A stretch of DNA of 64,000 nucleotides from Muriicola sp041358175. Its GTDB lineage: Bacteria; Bacteroidota; Bacteroidia; Flavobacteriales; Flavobacteriaceae. Shown here one piece after another: positions 27,136 to 34,991 of the stretch (position 1 is the first letter of the stretch; each line of letters begins with the position of its first letter). Made by a program: the position numbers and the translations under genes. The stretch is taken from NCBI RefSeq assembly GCF_041358175.1, contig NZ_JBGKBE010000002.1, positions 1 through 64,000 on the forward strand. The letters are read 5' to 3'. The notes under the pieces were generated by a model. It worked only from the letters and a program-made list of their open reading frames with translations. It made no database searches and was not told where the DNA came from.

Positions 27136-27903
27136 CTAATCTCCGCTTAAGTTCTTGTCATATACCCAGATTTCGTCCCACCAATCTGAAAAAGTGGCAT
27201 CCCGGTTCCTGACAAAGTTATTCCATGCGTTTTCACCATGAACTTTATCAAAGGTCTCTCTAAAGGGCCAGCCAGTATCGAAATCTTGCCAATTCTTGTG
27301 AAATGAGACGGTAGCGAGATGTCTGCCAATATTACCTTGCCTGAATTCATTGTCATAGACACCCCATGGATGAACTCCGGGCATGGCTTTGATTGTTTCA
27401 CTGGCCATTGACAGGTGGGCATCAACCCCAAATCCATGCCCAGGCTCAACCACCCAGTAACGGGTGTACAGAATCGAATAAACAAAATTGTCCCCTGCGA
27501 GCATGCCTGTATTAGACCATTTTGTTATTTCTTTCCAGTATTCTCCCTGCTCCAAGCTTTTCACATAAGGCATGATATTATCTCTCCAGTCTTCATCATG
27601 GCCTCCCTCGGCGGGGCGGGTATCGAGATCAGGATATTGTAAGGGTCCCATCATCCAGACGATCTTTCCAGTATTGGGTCCTGTTGCGATGTTGTAGACA
27701 AAGGACTTAAACGCGCCTTCAGTGTGGTATTTCATATTGTGTTTGCGCATGTTCTCGCCAAGCGTTTTCAGTTTGGTATTATCGGGAACAAGCATTATGG
27801 ATTCCCAAATAGGCTCCTTTGTGCTTTCTTGTGCCTGTAACATGGTAAAACTCCCAAGGACAAAGCAGAGTGCGAGTAGTGAGGTAATAATGGTTCTTTT
27901 CAT
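27136..27903 (-). CDS. Unidentified Trp-rich exported protein
   Basis: A 255-residue protein with a clear signal peptide ending near LQAQE. I do not recognise a family. The mature part has 13 tryptophans and many aromatic and acidic residues (for example VWMMGPLQ, DWRDNIMPY, YWVVEPGHG, DWWDEIWVYD). It has no membrane span, lipobox or C-terminal sorting domain. Its repeated strand-helix pattern could be a dimeric alpha-beta barrel-like fold, but this is speculation. Monocistronic, facing ligA, with a hairpin at its 3' end. Confidence 0.7.
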   Translation of the reverse strand: MKRTIITSLLALCFVLGSFTMLQAQESTKEPIWESIMLVPDNTKLKTLGENMRKHNMKYHTEGAFKSFVYNIATGPNTGKIVWMMGPLQYPDLDTRPAEGGHDEDWRDNIMPYVKSLEQGEYWKEITKWSNTGMLAGDNFVYSILYTRYWVVEPGHGFGVDAHLSMASETIKAMPGVHPWGVYDNEFRQGNIGRHLATVSFHKNWQDFDTGWPFRETFDKVHGENAWNNFVRNRDATFSDWWDEIWVYDKNLSGD

Positions 27904-28031
27904 CTTTTAGTTATTTATTGGTTTGATTATAGTAGAAAAGAAAGCACATTCTTTTGGTGTCCTTGCCCATTTTGGGACGAAACCATTAATTTTATGTCCG
28001 AAGCTCATAAAAAAATTATCTATCCTATATC

Positions 28032-28337
28032 TTGAAACACCTTAGAGACACAAAAGAGTTTGAATTTAGTCTGGATGCCGATCAACCTCCTTTAAACTGG
28101 CCTAAGACCTTGCAATCCCTCTGGTGGGATGCAAAAGGGGACTGGGATAAAGCTCACGACATTGTAGACCAGCTAAACACACCTGAAGCCACATGGATCC
28201 ACGCTTATTTGCACCGGAAAGAAGGGGATCTTTGGAATGCCGGTTATTGGTATAACCGTGCAGGAAGACCCAAGTCTTCAAAATCCCTGAAGGAAGAGTT
28301 TGCGGAAATTTTAGATCATATTCTTTTGGGGAATTAA
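28032..28337 (+). CDS. Small conserved-looking protein with no ATG start
   Basis: A 101-residue cytoplasmic protein, rich in Trp, His and Asp, with LQSLWWDAKGDWDKAHD and WIHAYLHRKEGDLWNAGYW. I recall similar small proteins from many bacteria but not a named function. The frame has no Met codon anywhere; the first possible start is a TTG. That TTG overlaps the TGA of a 13-codon ATG reading frame beginning at 27994 (MSEAHKKIIYPIS). Either translation is coupled through TTGA, or the gene's true 5' end is that ATG and a one-base frameshift separates the parts. Coding from about 28060 onward looks secure. Confidence 0.65.
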   Translation: MKHLRDTKEFEFSLDADQPPLNWPKTLQSLWWDAKGDWDKAHDIVDQLNTPEATWIHAYLHRKEGDLWNAGYWYNRAGRPKSSKSLKEEFAEILDHILLGN

Positions 28338-28381
28338 TATTGATCAGGCGAAATTTGAGTCGGACACTTCTCGCGAAGGGT

Positions 28382-29293
28382 CTAGACTGAGATAGAAATC
28401 CCTTCCCCTGTTTTTAGCTCAGAACCGTCAAAAAGGAAATCGATTCTTCCCAGGTTAATTCCGTAACATCCTACTTGATTTATAAGGACTGGGAGGTCTT
28501 TGCGATTTTTACGAACCACCGGTTTATCGAGAAAGGTATGTGTATGACCGCCGATGATCAGGTCGATATCCTGAGTTTTTGAAGCCAGAATAACATCACT
28601 CGCCAAATCCGGATTTCTGTATTCATAACCCAGGTGAGACAGGCAAATGACCAAATCACAATTTTTCTCCTCTTTAAGAATCCTGGCCGTATCAAGGCTA
28701 ATCTCAACCGGATCCAGGTATTTGGTTTCCTTGTAGAGTTTCCTTGTTACTAGACCATCCAGATTGATCCCCAGGCCGAAAACCCCTACTTTGATCCCAT
28801 CCACTTCAAAAACTTTATAGGGATAGGTCATTCCATTTAATACGGTATTGGTAAAGTCGTAATTGGCACATAGAAAATCGAATTTAGCATAAGGAAGCTG
28901 TGCTAATAGTCCGTCTATCCCATTGTCAAAATCATGATTCCCCAAGGTGGCGGCATCGTATTTTAACCGACTCATCAACCTGAATTCCAGTTCTCCTCCA
29001 TAAAAATTAAAATAAGGGGTCCCCTGGAAGATATCGCCTGCATCGAGCAGTAATGTATTTGGATTTTCCTTCCTGATAGATGATATCAGAGACGCTCTAC
29101 GGGCAATCCCACCCATATCGGGAAAGGTCGCATGATCGGCAGGGAAGGGATCCAGATGGCTGTGCACATCATTGGTGTGCAGAATGGTGATCGTTTTTTC
29201 TGTTGAAAGCGAACAACTGTTTAAAACAGATCCACCCACGCTCAAATATCCGGCACCGGCTATGGAATTGAGAAGAAATGATCTGCGTTTCAT
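28382..29293 (-). CDS. Metallophosphoesterase, catalytic half of a 5'-nucleotidase
   Basis: Calcineurin-like phosphoesterase domain of the UshA/5'-nucleotidase family. The 303-residue protein begins with an arginine-rich exported leader (MKRRSFLLNSIAGAG) ending in a possible lipobox (VLNSC). Metal motifs are HTNDVHS, LLDAGDIFQG, LGNHDFDNG and GGHTHTF, so the dinuclear metal site is complete. It lacks the C-terminal substrate-binding domain, which is encoded by the preceding gene. The ATG overlaps that gene's stop by 4 bases. It probably acts in the periplasm on nucleotides as a two-subunit enzyme. Confidence 0.85.
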   Translation of the reverse strand: MKRRSFLLNSIAGAGYLSVGGSVLNSCSLSTEKTITILHTNDVHSHLDPFPADHATFPDMGGIARRASLISSIRKENPNTLLLDAGDIFQGTPYFNFYGGELEFRLMSRLKYDAATLGNHDFDNGIDGLLAQLPYAKFDFLCANYDFTNTVLNGMTYPYKVFEVDGIKVGVFGLGINLDGLVTRKLYKETKYLDPVEISLDTARILKEEKNCDLVICLSHLGYEYRNPDLASDVILASKTQDIDLIIGGHTHTFLDKPVVRKNRKDLPVLINQVGCYGINLGRIDFLFDGSELKTGEGISISV

Positions 29294-30048
29294 AGGTTCT
29301 TTAATTGAATGAAACGATCATCTACCCCTGCACTTAAGGTGTCAACCGACTTAAAGTAGTCGATCATGGCATTTCTAAGCAAATAATTCATGTCGGTTAC
29401 CTCACTATTCTTCTTCAGGAATTCGGCATTCCCTCCTCCTTCAAGGAGATAATTGATGGTGGCCAGGTAATAGGTCTTTTCTTCATCTAATGGTGTCCCC
29501 CGCACAGTTACATTTTGTAGTCGGCCTTCCTTGTTAAGCACGATCTTGATGCCACTAATGGGTTGTGGCCTGTCTGATTCCACCAAATAATTTACCATTT
29601 CCCTGACTACACTGCCGGAAATTTTAACAACGACAATATGATTCTCAAAGGGCATCACCTCGAATGCGTTTCTTGCGGTGACATCTCCGGCGGAAATCAC
29701 ATTTCGAATCCCACCGTAATTCATCAGAGCCATATCCACCTCTTTCCCTGTGCGCATTTTAAAGATGGGCGCGGCCTGTTTAAGGATGATGTCGGCCATG
29801 AGATTACCTAGTGATGAATTCAATTCACCATCGCTTTTGTCAATATCTTCAGGCGCGAAAGCCAATACACTGTCGAGTACCGTATTGATGCGTTGCCGAT
29901 AAGGTTTTATAAAAGCCTCAACAGAATCGTCAGCCACTAAGTTGCCGTCTATATGAAGTTGTTTTCCGGAAATCGATTGAAGATGAGAAGGCTTGTCGAC
30001 ACAGGATAATAAAAAGGAAATTGTTATAAATAAAACAAAATGTTTCAT
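29290..30048 (-). CDS. 5'-nucleotidase C-terminal domain lipoprotein
   Basis: The 252-residue product begins MKHFVLFITISFLLSC, a lipoprotein signal. It then covers only the 5'-nucleotidase C-terminal domain, with MNYGGIRNVI, DVTARNAFEVMPFEN, and the late LEGGGNAEFL loop that in UshA stacks the base. A longer reading upstream adds 39 codons with no homology-like content. The gene lies before its catalytic partner, so the domain order is the reverse of that in fused enzymes. Confidence 0.85.
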   Translation of the reverse strand: MKHFVLFITISFLLSCVDKPSHLQSISGKQLHIDGNLVADDSVEAFIKPYRQRINTVLDSVLAFAPEDIDKSDGELNSSLGNLMADIILKQAAPIFKMRTGKEVDMALMNYGGIRNVISAGDVTARNAFEVMPFENHIVVVKISGSVVREMVNYLVESDRPQPISGIKIVLNKEGRLQNVTVRGTPLDEEKTYYLATINYLLEGGGNAEFLKKNSEVTDMNYLLRNAMIDYFKSVDTLSAGVDDRFIQLKNL

Positions 30049-30102
30049 ATTTAAACAAGCGAAAGCTACTAACTTTACCCCGGATATTGCAGGGAGAATA
30101 AT

Positions 30103-30110
30103 TATCTTTG
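30103..30110 (+). promoter_or_regulatory. Probable -7 box of the DUF6913-dapA operon
   Basis: TATCTTTG, a full TAnnTTTG match, 17 bases before the ATG. The nearest upstream TTG is only 13 bases away, so the -33 part is weak. It lies between divergent genes. Confidence 0.45.
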
Positions 30111-30127
30111 TGAAAAGGCAAAGATAG

Positions 30128-30661
30128 ATGTTTTTACAGGGACTTAAGGAGAAATTCAAACACAAATCCGGGGAAAAATACCTGAAAAACGAACTTCTGT
30201 CAGTTCCTGAATCGACAAAAACAAATAAAGGTCTTCATAGGGTAGGGGTCATTGTAGATCTTGATAATTTTCCTGATTCAGATCTTTTCTATCAATTAAT
30301 AGATCATTTACAATTAAGGCCTAACGCAGTTAAAATAATGGGTTACAGATCATTTTATGATAAAAACTCTCCTTATTCCACTCCGGTATTTTCAGATAAA
30401 GATCTGGGCTGGGGCGGGGCTGTTGAAAATAGTTACGCTTTGGAATTCCTGAGTAAAGAGTACGACCTGCTGTTGAATTATTATATTCAGGACACATTGA
30501 TTTTAAAATTGATGACGGTTAAAACAAGGGCGAGGATCAAGGTGGGTTTTGCTGAGCTGGATTCCAATCTCAATGATTTGATTATCCATTCACCCATGAA
30601 GGATTTTGACACTTATAAAACAGAATTAAAGAAATATTTAAAGGTAATGCGCGAATTGTGA
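30128..30661 (+). CDS. DUF6913 family protein
   Basis: A 177-residue protein matching DUF6913, a small cytoplasmic family found in Flavobacteriia directly upstream of dapA. Segments such as GVIVDLDNFPDSDLFYQL, FSDKDLGWGG and YDLLLNYYIQD suggest an alternating alpha/beta fold. No catalytic motif or membrane span is visible. The stop overlaps a GTG of the dapA frame and lies two bases before its ATG, so translation is likely coupled. Function unknown. Confidence 0.8.
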   Translation: MFLQGLKEKFKHKSGEKYLKNELLSVPESTKTNKGLHRVGVIVDLDNFPDSDLFYQLIDHLQLRPNAVKIMGYRSFYDKNSPYSTPVFSDKDLGWGGAVENSYALEFLSKEYDLLLNYYIQDTLILKLMTVKTRARIKVGFAELDSNLNDLIIHSPMKDFDTYKTELKKYLKVMREL

Positions 30662-30663
30662 AA

Positions 30664-31551
30664 ATGGAACAACTATACGGAACTGGTGTAGCCCTGGTTA
30701 CTCCTTTTAAGAAGGATGGATCTCTGGATCTGGATGCTCTGAAAAAGGTGGTGCGACATTCTATTGAAGGAGGAGTTGATTATTTGGTGGTGCTGGGTAC
30801 TACCGCGGAATCTGTCACCCTAACTAAGGAAGAGAAAAAGAGAGTTGTTGAAACTGTGATCCTTGAGAACAATGGCCAACTGCCCTTGGTGATCGGAATC
30901 GGAGGAAATAATACAAGCGCGGTTGCAGAAGAACTGAAGGCTACGGATCTCACACCCTTTGACGCCGTATTGTCTGTATCACCTTATTATAACAAACCTA
31001 CCCAGGAAGGGATTTTTCAACATTACAAAGTTCTGTCTTCGGCTTCTTCTAAACCCATAATCCTGTATAATGTTCCCGGGAGGACAGGGAGTAATATATT
31101 GCCTTCAACCGTTGTGAAGATTGCCGAATCCTGTCCCAATGTTATCGGGATAAAAGAGGCCTGTGGGGATATTGAGCAGATTAAAAAATTGATCAGGGAG
31201 GTACCCGACGGTTTTTACGTAATCTCCGGAGACGATATAACAGCGCTTCCCACTGTAATTGAAGGTGGAATAGGGGTGATCTCCGTGCTCGGACAGGGAA
31301 TGCCTTCAGAGATGTCGAGAATGATCAGGTACGGCTTAAACGGGGAGTATGACAAGGGACATCAATTGCATAATGCCCTGACACCGGGGATGGGTCTTAT
31401 TTTTGAAGAAGGGAACCCGGCAGGTATTAAAGCGATCTTTGAAAGTCTTGGGATTTCGACAGCCGCAGTGCGACTTCCTCTGGTTGAAGCTTCACCCGAG
31501 CTTAAATCCAAAATAGCTGCCTTCGTTCAATCATTTGCTATTCCAATCTGA
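30664..31551 (+). CDS. dapA: 4-hydroxy-tetrahydrodipicolinate synthase
   Basis: Condenses pyruvate and aspartate semialdehyde in lysine and diaminopimelate synthesis. TIM-barrel of normal length. Seen are GTGVALVTPF at the start, VLGTTAESVTLT, the proton-relay Tyr region PYYNKPTQEG, YNVPGRTGSN, and the Schiff-base lysine in GIKEACGD. I use the ATG giving MEQLYGTG; a GTG two codons earlier overlaps the previous stop. It shares the pathway with dapF elsewhere in the window. Confidence 0.95.
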   Translation: MEQLYGTGVALVTPFKKDGSLDLDALKKVVRHSIEGGVDYLVVLGTTAESVTLTKEEKKRVVETVILENNGQLPLVIGIGGNNTSAVAEELKATDLTPFDAVLSVSPYYNKPTQEGIFQHYKVLSSASSKPIILYNVPGRTGSNILPSTVVKIAESCPNVIGIKEACGDIEQIKKLIREVPDGFYVISGDDITALPTVIEGGIGVISVLGQGMPSEMSRMIRYGLNGEYDKGHQLHNALTPGMGLIFEEGNPAGIKAIFESLGISTAAVRLPLVEASPELKSKIAAFVQSFAIPI

Positions 31552-31604
31552 ATTACATTCGTTAAAAGTTCCTCAAAACCTGCTGTTTAGACCGGGATTC
31601 GGTT

Positions 31605-31657
31605 TATGTTTGTGATGAAGAATTAGTTTTATATTCCAACTGGAATCCGTAATTTTG
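31605..31657 (+). promoter_or_regulatory. Two candidate -7 boxes before bamD
   Basis: TATGTTTG (31605-31612) and TAATTTTG (31650-31657) both match TAnnTTTG. The second lies 5 bases before the ATG and would give a leaderless mRNA, so the first is the better guess. Neither has a clear TTG upstream. Confidence 0.4.
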
Positions 31658-31661
31658 CAAA

Positions 31662-32504
31662 ATGTTTTTTAAGCTCCGAAGTATTTTACCCCTTGCCATG
31701 ATAGCTATGCTAGCCATCTCCTGTAATGAGTATCAGAAAGTACTCAAGAATGAAGATGTTAAGGCAAAGTATGACCTTGCCGAAAAATATTACGAAGAGA
31801 AGGATTACAAGCGGGCGAATCGTCTGTTTGAACAGATAGCCCCTAAATACGTTGGAAAACCACAGGGGGAAAGGGTATTGTTCTTTCTTGCTGATACCTA
31901 CTTTCAGATTAAGAATTACAATTTTGCCGGCTATCAGTTCGAACGATTTTTAAAGTCGTATCCCAAAAGTGACAAGGCTGCCGAAGCCTCATTTCTGGGG
32001 GCGAAAAGTTACTATATGTTGTCTCCCCGATATTCCCTGGACCAGACAGATACAGACAAAGCCCTGGTGAAACTTCAGAATTTTATCAATTCTTACCCTG
32101 AGTCAGAGTTTATGCCTGAGGCGAATACCATGGCCCGGGAACTTACGACCAAAAAGGAAAAGAAAGCATTTGAGATAGCCAAGCAATTCACAAAACTTGG
32201 AAACTCATATATACTTGATTACAGTATCTCAGCGGTTGCTGCTCTCGATAATTTTGTTTCAGATTACCCTGGTACAATTTTCAGAGAAGAGGCATTTTAC
32301 CTTAAATTAGTGGCCACAGCAAATCTTGCTTTGAACAGTACCGAGAATAGAAAACAGGAACGACTGGAAACAGCCGAAACCGCCTACAAAAATTTATTGA
32401 AGTATTATCCACAAACCAGTTTTCTCAAAAAGGCGGATGATTTGTATGAAGAAATTAACGAACAACTAGCAGAATTTAAAGCTCAAGAAATTACATCGAA
32501 ATGA
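31662..32504 (+). CDS. bamD: Outer membrane protein assembly factor BamD
   Basis: Lipoprotein of the BAM complex that inserts beta-barrels. It has a signal peptide and lipobox (LAISC, with Cys at about residue 20), then TPR-like repeats beginning KYDLAEKYYEEKDYKRA and FFLADTYFQIKNYNFA. The 280-residue length fits the Bacteroidota form. It heads bamD-rpoZ-coaBC-porD-recN, an order conserved in Flavobacteriia, and overlaps rpoZ by 4 bases. Confidence 0.93.
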   Translation: MFFKLRSILPLAMIAMLAISCNEYQKVLKNEDVKAKYDLAEKYYEEKDYKRANRLFEQIAPKYVGKPQGERVLFFLADTYFQIKNYNFAGYQFERFLKSYPKSDKAAEASFLGAKSYYMLSPRYSLDQTDTDKALVKLQNFINSYPESEFMPEANTMARELTTKKEKKAFEIAKQFTKLGNSYILDYSISAVAALDNFVSDYPGTIFREEAFYLKLVATANLALNSTENRKQERLETAETAYKNLLKYYPQTSFLKKADDLYEEINEQLAEFKAQEITSK

Positions 32505-32836
32505 ATATGAATGACTTAAAAAACACCAAGGCTCCGGTTTCTACGGTTACCATCAACAGAAATGAATTTGATGAAAAAACCGATAACATCTACGAAGCCA
32601 TTTCCATCACAGCAAAACGAGCTATTCAGATTAATTCTGAGATCAAAAAAGAGTTACTCGAAAAATTAGAGGAATTCGCTACTTACAGTGATAGTTTAGA
32701 GGAGGTTTTCGAAAACAAGGAGCAAATAGAAGTATCCAAGTTCTATGAAAAATTACCTAAACCACATGCCATGGCCATCACAGAATGGTTGGAAGACAAA
32801 ATTTACCACAGAAATACGGAGAAAGACGATCAGTAG
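32501..32836 (+). CDS. rpoZ: RNA polymerase omega subunit, Bacteroidota type
   Basis: A 111-residue protein recognised as the Bacteroidota omega subunit mainly by its position between bamD and coaBC and the helix NIYEAISITAKRAIQI, which corresponds to the omega core that latches onto beta-prime. The rest is an acidic helical extension with little likeness to proteobacterial omega. Start and previous stop overlap by 4 bases; coaBC begins immediately after the stop. Confidence 0.85.
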   Translation: MNMNDLKNTKAPVSTVTINRNEFDEKTDNIYEAISITAKRAIQINSEIKKELLEKLEEFATYSDSLEEVFENKEQIEVSKFYEKLPKPHAMAITEWLEDKIYHRNTEKDDQ

Positions 32837-34042
32837 ATGTTAGAAGGCAAAAAGGTCCTTTTGGGAATTACCGGAGGTATTGCCGCCTACAAAACTGCAT
32901 TTCTTGTCAGATTACTTATTAAAGCCGGCGCTGAAGTTAAAGTCATTTTAACTGAAAGCGCCGCTTCTTTTGTTACTCCCCTCACTCTGGCCACATTGTC
33001 TAAAAATCCGGTTCATCTCGATTTTATTAAAGAAGATGAAGGAACGGTTAACTGGGACAACCATGTAGAATTGGGATTATGGGCCGACCTGATGCTTATT
33101 GCTCCCGCTACGGCAAACACGCTTTCTAAAATGGCCAACGGAGTTTGTGACAACCTCTTAATGGCGACCTACCTCTCGGCAAAATGCCCTGTCTACTTTG
33201 CACCGGCCATGGATCTGGATATGTACCGCCATCCTTCCACCAAAGCGAGTACTGAAAAATTGGAATCTTTCGGAAATATTATGATCCCAGTGGCAAGTGG
33301 GGAATTGGCCAGTGGTCTGGCAGGCGAAGGCCGAATGGAAGAACCCGAAAAAATTATCGAGCTTGTTCAAAAACATATGCGTAAAGGCCTGCCTCTGGAA
33401 GGCAAAAAGGTCCTGATCACAGCAGGGCCCACTTATGAAGCCATTGATCCCGTTCGTTACATAGGCAACCATTCTACGGGACTGATGGGGGTGGAACTCG
33501 CAAGGAAGGCTGCTGCTCTGGGAGCTGAGGTGAACCTCGTTCTGGGTCCTTCCGCTCTGGAGATAAATGAATCATTCATCAGGCTGCATAGAGTAACCAG
33601 CGCCGACGAGATGTACCAGGCAGCAATCGGAGTTTACGAAACCTCTGATGTTGTCATTGCAGCTGCCGCAGTTGCCGACTACAAGCCAAAAACAACTGCC
33701 CGGGAGAAGATCAAGAAAAAATCTGATGTGCTTTCCCTTGAACTGGTAAAGAATCAGGATATCCTTCAAACCCTTGGAAAGTCTAAGAAAAGTCAGTATC
33801 TGGTGGGCTTTGCCCTGGAAACAGAAAATGAATTGTCAAATGCTCTTACTAAGCTTAAGAAAAAGAATTTGGATGCTATTGTACTAAACTCTTTAAAGGA
33901 TAAAGGAGCTGGTTTCGGAGGAGTGACTAACAAAGTCACCTTTATAGACAAGAATTCCACAATAAAATCGTTTGATGTAAAGACCAAAGCCGAAGTGGCT
34001 GCAGATATCTGGAAAGAAATTATTGATCGCCTTCATGCGTAG
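32837..34042 (+). CDS. coaBC: Bifunctional CoaBC (PPC synthetase/decarboxylase)
   Basis: Two steps of coenzyme A synthesis. The N-terminal CoaC flavoprotein has ITGGIAAYK, the catalytic His in WDNHVEL, PATANTLSKMANGVCDNLL-type FMN motifs and PAMDLDMY. The C-terminal CoaB part starts near GKKVLITAGPTYE, with the GNHSTGLMG loop and DAIVLN. The 401-residue length is normal. It overlaps porD by 8 bases. coaE, the last CoA step, is about 5 kb downstream on the same strand. Confidence 0.95.
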   Translation: MLEGKKVLLGITGGIAAYKTAFLVRLLIKAGAEVKVILTESAASFVTPLTLATLSKNPVHLDFIKEDEGTVNWDNHVELGLWADLMLIAPATANTLSKMANGVCDNLLMATYLSAKCPVYFAPAMDLDMYRHPSTKASTEKLESFGNIMIPVASGELASGLAGEGRMEEPEKIIELVQKHMRKGLPLEGKKVLITAGPTYEAIDPVRYIGNHSTGLMGVELARKAAALGAEVNLVLGPSALEINESFIRLHRVTSADEMYQAAIGVYETSDVVIAAAAVADYKPKTTAREKIKKKSDVLSLELVKNQDILQTLGKSKKSQYLVGFALETENELSNALTKLKKKNLDAIVLNSLKDKGAGFGGVTNKVTFIDKNSTIKSFDVKTKAEVAADIWKEIIDRLHA

Positions 34043-34928
34043 TATTATTTTTCTTGTTGTACTATTTTTAAGCTCCCTGAACATAGGAGCTCAGGAACTC
34101 AATTGTGTAGTTACGGTAAATTCGGATCAGGTAGGTCAGACCAACCAGCAGATTTTTCGGACCCTTGAACGTTCCCTGAATGATTTTGTCAACAGGAATA
34201 AATGGACCAACAGGGTTTACAAGGAAAATGAGAGGGTCAATGCCAGGATGTTTATCACCGTAACCAAATTTGAATCGAACAGGTTTGAAGCGAACATTCA
34301 GATTCAGTCTTCTCGACCAGTGTTTAACACTACTTACGAGAGCCCGGTGTTTAACTACAAAGACAATCAATTCAATTTTGAGTATATCGAATTTCAGCCC
34401 CTTATCTACAACCCCAATGTCTTCAATTCTAACCTTGTAGGTGTAATTGCTTATTACGTTTATATCGTCCTGGGGCTAGATGCGGATACATATGCCCTGG
34501 AAGGAGGCACAGAATATTTTAAGGAAGCACAAAAAATTGTAACACAGGCTCAGGGGAGTAATTTTGCCGGTTGGAACCAGTCGGCCACCGATAACCGCAC
34601 CCGTTTTGTTCTTGTCGACAATCTCCTGTCAAATACGTTCAGGGAATATCGCATCGCCATGTATAATTATCATCGCAAGGGGCTCGATATTCTTGGGGAT
34701 AACAATAGTACGGGGAAGCAGGTCATCTCCGGTTCAATGCGATTGTTTGAAACACTGATTCAGCGAAGGCCTAATGCTTTTCTGATTCAGACTTTTTTCG
34801 ATGCAAAATCGGAAGAGATCCTCAATGTTTTTTCCGATGGACCCAAAGTAGATATTGTGGCCCTCAAAACCAGCCTTAATAAAGTGGCACCCTTCTATTC
34901 CTCTACCTGGAATCAAATAAAATATTGA
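34035..34928 (+). CDS. porD: PorD-like type IX secretion protein (DUF4835)
   Basis: A 297-residue exported protein beginning MRSIIFLVVLFLSS and cut near GAQEL. It matches DUF4835, named PorD in type IX secretion studies, with NRNKWTNRVYKENERV and NIQIQSSRPVFN early, and FEYIEFQPLIYNPN and AYYVYIVLGLDADTY in the middle. It is probably periplasmic or outer-membrane associated and helps protein export or gliding; the mechanism is unclear. The ATG lies inside the coaBC end; a TTG four codons earlier is unlikely. Confidence 0.85.
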   Translation: MRSIIFLVVLFLSSLNIGAQELNCVVTVNSDQVGQTNQQIFRTLERSLNDFVNRNKWTNRVYKENERVNARMFITVTKFESNRFEANIQIQSSRPVFNTTYESPVFNYKDNQFNFEYIEFQPLIYNPNVFNSNLVGVIAYYVYIVLGLDADTYALEGGTEYFKEAQKIVTQAQGSNFAGWNQSATDNRTRFVLVDNLLSNTFREYRIAMYNYHRKGLDILGDNNSTGKQVISGSMRLFETLIQRRPNAFLIQTFFDAKSEEILNVFSDGPKVDIVALKTSLNKVAPFYSSTWNQIKY

Positions 34929-34991
34929 GAACCCTCATTTTTTCATAGCACATATTCGGTTATCTTTACCGTAGATTTAATCCCGAAGACA

